Source: Vandiemenella viatica (lineage: Eukaryota > Arthropoda > Insecta > Orthoptera > Morabidae). Taken from it: 64,000 nucleotides of DNA. Made by a program: the position numbers and the translations under genes. Below the pieces are notes generated by a model. The model was given only the letters and a program-made list of their open reading frames with translations. It was not told the DNA's origin and made no database searches. The stretch's first letter is position 1. Every line of letters starts with the position of its first letter. The stretch is taken from assembly GCA_031002005.1 (NCBI GenBank), contig JARYHS010006964.1, positions 1,302,001 through 1,366,000 of the forward strand, in the 5' to 3' direction. This document shows, in pieces, positions 59,040 to 64,000 of the stretch.

Positions 59040-59345
59040 CCAGGTGCCTCATCGTACTCGACTTCGCTGGTAGTATAAACACATATTCGGAGTATGTAAG
59101 AATGGAGACTTTCCTGGCATATGCTTGAAGTCTTCACGGGTGTAACGCCGGATAGTGTTTTCAAAATGCGATATTTCGACCACTATTTCCGTCGTCTTCA
59201 TCAGATGTTGAGACATCTGCACAGGTCGGCTGACCGTCGGATACTGTGGCAGCTCTTTTTTTTTGTGGAAGCACCCAAAACCCACTCCTCCAAGCATTGC
59301 GGCCTTTCTGTTATCTACTGCTCGCCTCTGCACATGCATTAAGTT
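59040..59345 (-). mobile_element. 3' end of a second Penelope-like element
   Basis: The minus strand contains 'catctgatgaagacgacgg' and 'gtcgaaatatcgcattttg', then 'aacactatccggcgttacacccgtgaagacttc'. This is the tail style I associate with insect Penelope elements ('tgatgaagacg...cgaaatat'). It includes a candidate hammerhead core: CTGATGA (59,198-59,204), GAC/GTC stem, GAAA (59,174-59,177). Sequence up to about 59,900 may belong to the same element, but no reverse-transcriptase block is visible. Confidence 0.5.
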
Positions 59346-60360
59346 AGTATTTCTAATAGGTGATCACAGGAACGGGATTGTGATGTATTCCATGCGTCCA
59401 GCCGTCCGCCCGTTTACATGGGTCCATCCGATAACATAGACAGAAACTTTTGAAAGAAGAGACAGGGCAGAGGGAAAAAAAGTGCCAGGGTTTTACCACC
59501 GGAAGAAAAACCTCTTCGACAGTTAAGGTGGGATATAAGGGCGGCTGGCTAAGATACTGAAAGTACCGCGACAGAATCAATACTACAGTTGAGGATGATG
59601 TGGGAGGTGTAGTTAATTTGTTTAGGGTGTCATGCAGTTACTTACCCCGGGAGGCGGCATGCTGTCTCACATCCCAGGTGCCGCATCTTCTTATATGGGT
59701 CAACGGCTCTCTCCGACGCCCGCGCTCGGTGGCTGGATGTGAGTGGGCGGGGATGCAGTTGCTCGTTGCTGGCCGAGGAAGTTAATATTCGGCCGTTTGT
59801 GGCGGTTGGTGAACATGCGTGCCATGGTCTCTGCGTAGAGTTGCCAAGGCATGTTTACATGCCTCGCTAAGACATAGCCCACTATCTCTGTTGTAGGTAT
59901 CAGTCCAATCGAATTTCAATCGCTTCTTTGGCATCTTCGGAGATGAACCAATGGTTAACGGGCATCGAGATACAGCGAGATTTGACTAACACGACAATGC
60001 AGTCACCATACCACTCCGATAACGGACAAGTACACAGCAGTCTGCACTACCCACATGGGTCAACGAAGAGATTCACTTCGCCACTCCTATTGGGAATAAC
60101 GAAGCAACCACGAGCTTAATTACCTACCTACTCTAACCTCAGGGTACCAGTGTCGCAAATATCCTTGTCAAACATGGACAAGAAAGCCACTAGGGAGGGG
60201 GGGCTCTTCACCTGAAAATTTCCTTAGTGTGATAACAACGAAAGATGGCACTTGTGGGCCCACCACATCAAGACTGCTAGTAATGACCATGACTTGAAGT
60301 CAACATCAAAATTCTCGTATCTAGGAGTCCAAGATATGTAACCAACCAGCCTCACAGTGA
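59346..60360. other. No securely recognised feature
   Basis: This is moderately GC-rich compared with the rest and may be the upstream part of the Penelope remnant on the minus strand. Small open frames on both strands (for example 59,882-59,700 minus) have no recognisable domain. Confidence 0.35.
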
Positions 60361-60361
60361 A

Positions 60362-60668
60362 GTGTTCGTGCTTCCAGGTCGCATGGCTAAACCTTATCCT
60401 TCAATGGATCGAGAAAGGATGAAAGTGAGTAATCCCTGCAAAAAATTGCAAGATGAGACTCCAGCTAGAGAGAAACATTCTCACATTCCACCCATCGTTG
60501 TACAGATTGAGGAAATCTACAAAAAGCTTCATGATTGGGTAAAAAACATTGCGAAGGATCCTTTCACTGCCAAGGCAGTATGAGGATACGTGATCAATTT
60601 CACCTATACGACTGTAGAGGACTTCAGTATGGTGATGTATTTCCTTGGAGAGTAAAAGACGTCATACT
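60362..60668 (+). pseudogene. Possible LINE ORF1 (gag-like) fragment
   Basis: An open segment reads HSHIPPIVVQIEEIYKKLHD, then WVKNIAKDPFTAKAV, a stop, and then INFTYTTVEDFSMVMYFL in frame. The pattern (IPPIVV, about 20 residues, FxxK, then a short aromatic region and DF/DY) is like the conserved block in Jockey-group LINE ORF1 proteins. It is short and weak. Confidence 0.35.
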
Positions 60669-61432
60669 TCACATTTCCAATCGGTGCTGGAAACATACTT
60701 CGGGCAGTTTTATTGGCCCTGACTGTACCCCACTGTTGGCGGCACTGTACTCTGTTTTACTTTGTACCATATCAACTCGCTGATTTATCTCCATCCATTG
60801 TTTTTTAATTGCCTTTCTACAACTTACTACTTCTCCTTTCACTTGCCAAAACTCCTGTCTAATTCCTTGAATGTTTTCCGAAAATTCATTTTTTAATTTA
60901 CTCTGCTCGTCACCTACCATTTTCAGTGACTCTTCGCGGTTCCGCTCTTCATTAATAATGCGCTCCTCCACATTGTTCAGTATAAAACATATATTATCTT
61001 TTTCCTTTCTCCACTGTTGAAATTCTTGTTCGATTCTTTGTCGATTCTGTGAAATCAATTCTTGCGTTTTCTCTATCTGTTGTTGGCTTAACTTTTCCAA
61101 TTTCTGTTGGCTCTGTTGTAAGTCTTGTCTCAATTCTATTTTTAATTCTCGATGACTCTGTTGTAATTCTTGTTGGCTTTATAAAATTTTTGCCAGTATT
61201 GTTTCCAGAGAATTATTTTCTTCTCGCCAAATTTCCTTTCGGTTACACTAGCTGTAGAGGACTCATGAACTTTCTCTACACTAATCTCACACATAGATTG
61301 TTCTGAAAGTACGTAGCCCGAATCTAAACTAGTATTCAAGTTTCCCGAAATACTAACATTTCCACAATTTTCGCCGCCCGTCCCGTTAATTGATCTATCA
61401 GTATTTAATACCAAAGCTTTATTCTCCATTTT
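60669..61432 (-). pseudogene. Gag-like ORF of an LTR retrotransposon
   Basis: The minus-strand ATG at about 61,430 opens MENKALVLNTDRSINGTGG onwards to 61,142, then, after a break, a second open block (61,133-60,669). The second block is a long glutamine- and glutamate-rich coiled coil (LQQSQQKLEKLSQQQIEKTQ, LISQNRQRIEQEF) ending SGPIKLPEVC, just where insect Ty3/gypsy gag proteins begin their conserved KLPxFDG segment. It lies correctly downstream of an LTR and primer site (61,990-62,481). Nothing of protease, reverse transcriptase or integrase follows, so the element is 3'-truncated near 60,690. The frame break near 61,140 adds to the evidence that it is dead. Confidence 0.65.
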
Positions 61433-61989
61433 ATACCAAAAAATTTTGTCACACGCTGATAATGACCTCCCCAAAAATTTTAAGCAAACACAAAAAAAAA
61501 AAATTACGAAGAAAAATACAGACTGGCAACCCCAAAAAAAAAAAATCAACGAAACCAAATGTATTTTGCAACGCCGTATTAGAGCCACAAACCACCATCA
61601 GCACACATTACATCTTTACAAAAACATTTTTTTTTTTTTTATTTTTTTTTTTTTTACAAAGGCAAACAAAAATTTCATATCTGTATATAAGCATGCATTC
61701 AACACTTTGTCCAAATTTCTTTTACTGTTTATTTTAAGAAACTTTTTTTTTTGTTTAAAATGCAGTCAGAGGCAAAAATTTAGTTCATCAACTTTTAACA
61801 AAACGTTTATTACTTTAACTGATTCTTGAAACAATTCGTCAACTTTAAACAAAATGTTCATTACTTTAACAATTTACGCGACTAGAATCTTTTCTTTCAC
61901 TTTTAACTATATATTCTACTACCTTTGTTTCACGTATCCCAAGATTTTCATGGTACTTTCCTTACCGAACCGAATTCTCAGCTCTGCAT

Positions 61990-62006
61990 CCTATCACGGT
62001 CAGCCA
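61990..62006 (-). promoter_or_regulatory. LTR-retrotransposon primer-binding site
   Basis: Two bases after the LTR, the minus strand reads TGGCTGACCGTGATAGG. The tRNA-Arg type primer site of mdg1/412-group elements is close to TGGCGACCGTGACA, so this looks like that site with one inserted T and one substitution. Confidence 0.55.
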
Positions 62007-62008
62007 CT

Positions 62009-62481
62009 TGTAAGGTCCCCTCTTCCTGTATTTAGGTTTAGGTATATGTAATCTGCCCGTCTTCAAGCCCTAATCTAAGCTGCAGAAGCGGGCAGATTAT
62101 TTCCATTCACAGTTCAGAAACAAATAAATATCTAGACAACGAATTCTTTGAAGTAACACTCGAAAACACTTTTTATTTACATTCACAAGGGTCAAAACAC
62201 ACTTCTTACATTCCTTTTATTCAACGACTTGCCAGATATATTTTATATTCTCATCCATACCCTCGCCATATTTTCTTTGTCTTCTCGTCCAAAGATATAC
62301 ATTATCATAGATAATCATTGTCCTTAGATATTCTAGCACTTTAATATACTTTTATCTTTATCATTTCTTCATAACAATTTAACACATTTGTATACACAAC
62401 CCAAGCAAGACTAATATTTAATTAACTTTTAACAAAAATTATTCACAAAAGTTAAAGTATAAGGGACTTTGTCACCTTACA
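62009..62481 (-). repeat. 5' LTR of a Ty3/gypsy-type element, 473 bp
   Basis: On the minus strand the segment begins TGTAAGGTGACAAAG and ends GGGGACCTTACA, so the ends form the inverted repeat TGTAAGG/CCTTACA with TG...CA termini. It is followed at the right spacing by a primer site and a gag-like frame. A hairpin with a 10-bp stem (AATCTGCCCG at 62,050-62,059 and CGGGCAGATT at 62,089-62,098) lies near its downstream end. No second LTR was found in the window, so this rests on structure alone. Confidence 0.7.
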
Positions 62482-62689
62482 CATCTCACGTGGCACACAG
62501 ACGTCTTCATAAATTGCCCTTGAAGTTGCTGGGCTATACCTGTAGCTAGAGCGAGTATTCGAGGAAGTTAATTATATAATATGCAAATGACAAAATTGAG
62601 GTAATTATGATACATTTCCAGCAGAAATACTATAAAAAGTAATGTCAATAACGGTTTTTGGGTGTGTTGTTTGAGTTTACTGATTTTTC

Positions 62690-63340
62690 ATGCAACTATT
62701 ATATTTTGGTCATTTTTAGATGGCGGGTAATGTTAGTGATACCCAAAAACTAAGATGGTTGCTGGAGGACCACAAAAAAGAAATTAGGTAGTTTTGATGT
62801 TGTCTACCTTCCGTAATCAAGCCAAAATTGATGATGCAACTTTTGATGCATGAAAACCTGATCTAATCAAATTTTATAAACCACACAAAAAATGGTGTCA
62901 ATATTTTTGATAAAACATGTAAACAATACAACGTTACTCAGAAAACTCGTCGATGGCCTCTCACGCTGTTTTACAATTTAGTAAACGTGGTGAATAGAAA
63001 CGGTCTTGTAATATATCAGATTAACAATCCTGATAAGAAAGTGGTCCGTCGTCAATACCTTCAAGAAGTCGAATTCGATATTGCAAGACCTTGTATCAAG
63101 TGTTGTATATCCAAGAAAAATACACTAATAGGTATAAAACTGAAAGGCAGACTACTTCTAGGATTGGCAGAACAATCCTCGCAACATAACAAGCCTATTC
63201 GGGGAGGAGTTGGTTGATGTTCATCTTGCAGCAGGGTCTCAGGACTGCAGCAGATGCAAGCAATACGGCAAATGTATGAGGCACATTTAGAGCGAACATC
63301 AGGCAGTTGTCTGCCCTGAAGGTATACCAACAGAATGAAT
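62690..63340 (+). pseudogene. piggyBac transposase C-terminal remnant
   Basis: After a short start region (MAGNVSDTQKLRWLLED at 62,720) and several breaks, the frame reads NGVNIFDKTCKQYNVTQ, then KTRRWPLTLFYNLVNVVN and GLVIYQI. This matches the conserved piggyBac stretch GVDxxDQ ... TRRWPxxLFxxLLN ... VIY near the end of the catalytic domain. The expected third catalytic position is weakened (GVN for GVD). It is diverged from the intron 1 elements and has no visible TTAA-flanked ends. Confidence 0.7.
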
Positions 63341-64000
63341 TATTATCAATGAGTTTGATAATTAGTTCAATTAACTTAAGTGGGAACCCATTTTATAATA
63401 AATATTTCATTCCTAAATTAAAATAATACTATAAGATCACAAACCTTCCAAAAATAATTGATTTTTAAGAAGTTTATTTTATGTTGCAAATTATAATTAA
63501 GAAACAAAATTTTGTTTATTGTATAAGCCATTATGAGAAAAATAAAGGTATTTAGTAATTATTTACTGTGGTTTATATATTTTTGTCTGTTTCCGAAAAT
63601 TAATTAACCGCTACAGTTGTAGCCTGCACGTGTGCTCCAGGAGTATTTAAGGGCGTGTGTACTCTAATGTTAAAAACCATTGCTGATTTCCATCCCCTTT
63701 GAGTCCCCTCATACGTAATGTCAACTTAAATAGCTATTCAGTGTTAACAAACTATTTGACATTCACAAACTGTCAGAATATGTATAGCCAACAGTGGAAA
63801 AATGACTATAAATTAAAAGAAAGTCCATGTAATTTAATATTATTTAATAAAATAGAAATTAAGAAAGTGAACTTGTAAGTATCTCAAATACCCTTTAGAA
63901 TTCTTTGTAGGTGAGAGATATAAATAGAAATTTGCCCCTCAATAGCAAGTATATAATTACTTGAATCTTTTAATAACTTACTCGTACTTAAATGACTAAA
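63341..64000. other. No recognised feature
   Basis: AT-rich sequence to the end of the window without supported genes or repeats. Confidence 0.4.

Noticed and set aside
59600..60119. Small open frames on both strands near 59.6-60.1 kb as genes
   Set aside because: They are short, overlap each other on opposite strands and show no domain; the region may be Penelope-derived.

Overview
The window looks like an AT-rich chromosomal segment from an animal, most probably an insect. The evidence is spliced C2H2 zinc-finger genes, tRNA-headed SINEs with target-site duplications, and remnants of LINE, Penelope, LTR, hAT, piggyBac and Tc1 elements. The SINE style (B box, then a 'ccatggaaaaccc' body) recalls repeats I associate with polyneopteran insects such as Orthoptera or Phasmatodea; that placement is a guess. 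There are no operons, prokaryotic genes or CRISPR arrays.

The dominant structure is a very large, imperfect inverted duplication. The left arm runs from about 9,957 to the assembly gap at 28,327; the right arm runs from about 39,510 to 58,941. Each arm carries one copy of the same three-exon zinc-finger gene, and both are transcribed outward from the centre. The right copy (exons near 41.9-42.3, 45.7-46.2 and 53.0-54.1 kb) has an open, in-frame spliced reading frame of 521 residues. The left copy (26.0-15.1 kb, minus strand) keeps the same splice sites and a second exon with the same coding length, but its finger exon is frameshifted and several fingers have lost zinc ligands. In one hand-aligned non-coding stretch the arms differ at about one base in ten, so this is an old duplication, not a recent palindrome.

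Insertions date the event. Both arms share an internally deleted piggyBac element in intron 1, a SINE near the outer edge, a LINE nested in another LINE near the inner edge, and the 3' end of a Penelope-like element. Only the right arm has a 2.7 kb hAT element in intron 2, itself hit by another SINE. Only the left arm has a 1.5 kb insertion in intron 1 carrying an unidentified 'ATSHGK' open reading frame.

The spacer (28.3-39.5 kb) holds 1,000 Ns and decayed retroelements: three LINE types and a Penelope-like element with RT and GIY-YIG domains. The left flank (1-9.95 kb) holds a hAT transposase pseudogene, a hAT MITE, several SINEs, a Tc1 fragment, a possible THAP remnant and a 148-bp tandem repeat. 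The right flank (58.9-64 kb) holds a Penelope 3' end, a LINE ORF1-like scrap, an LTR retrotransposon 5' part (LTR, primer site, gag) and a piggyBac transposase remnant. The only host-like gene I can support is the zinc-finger pair.
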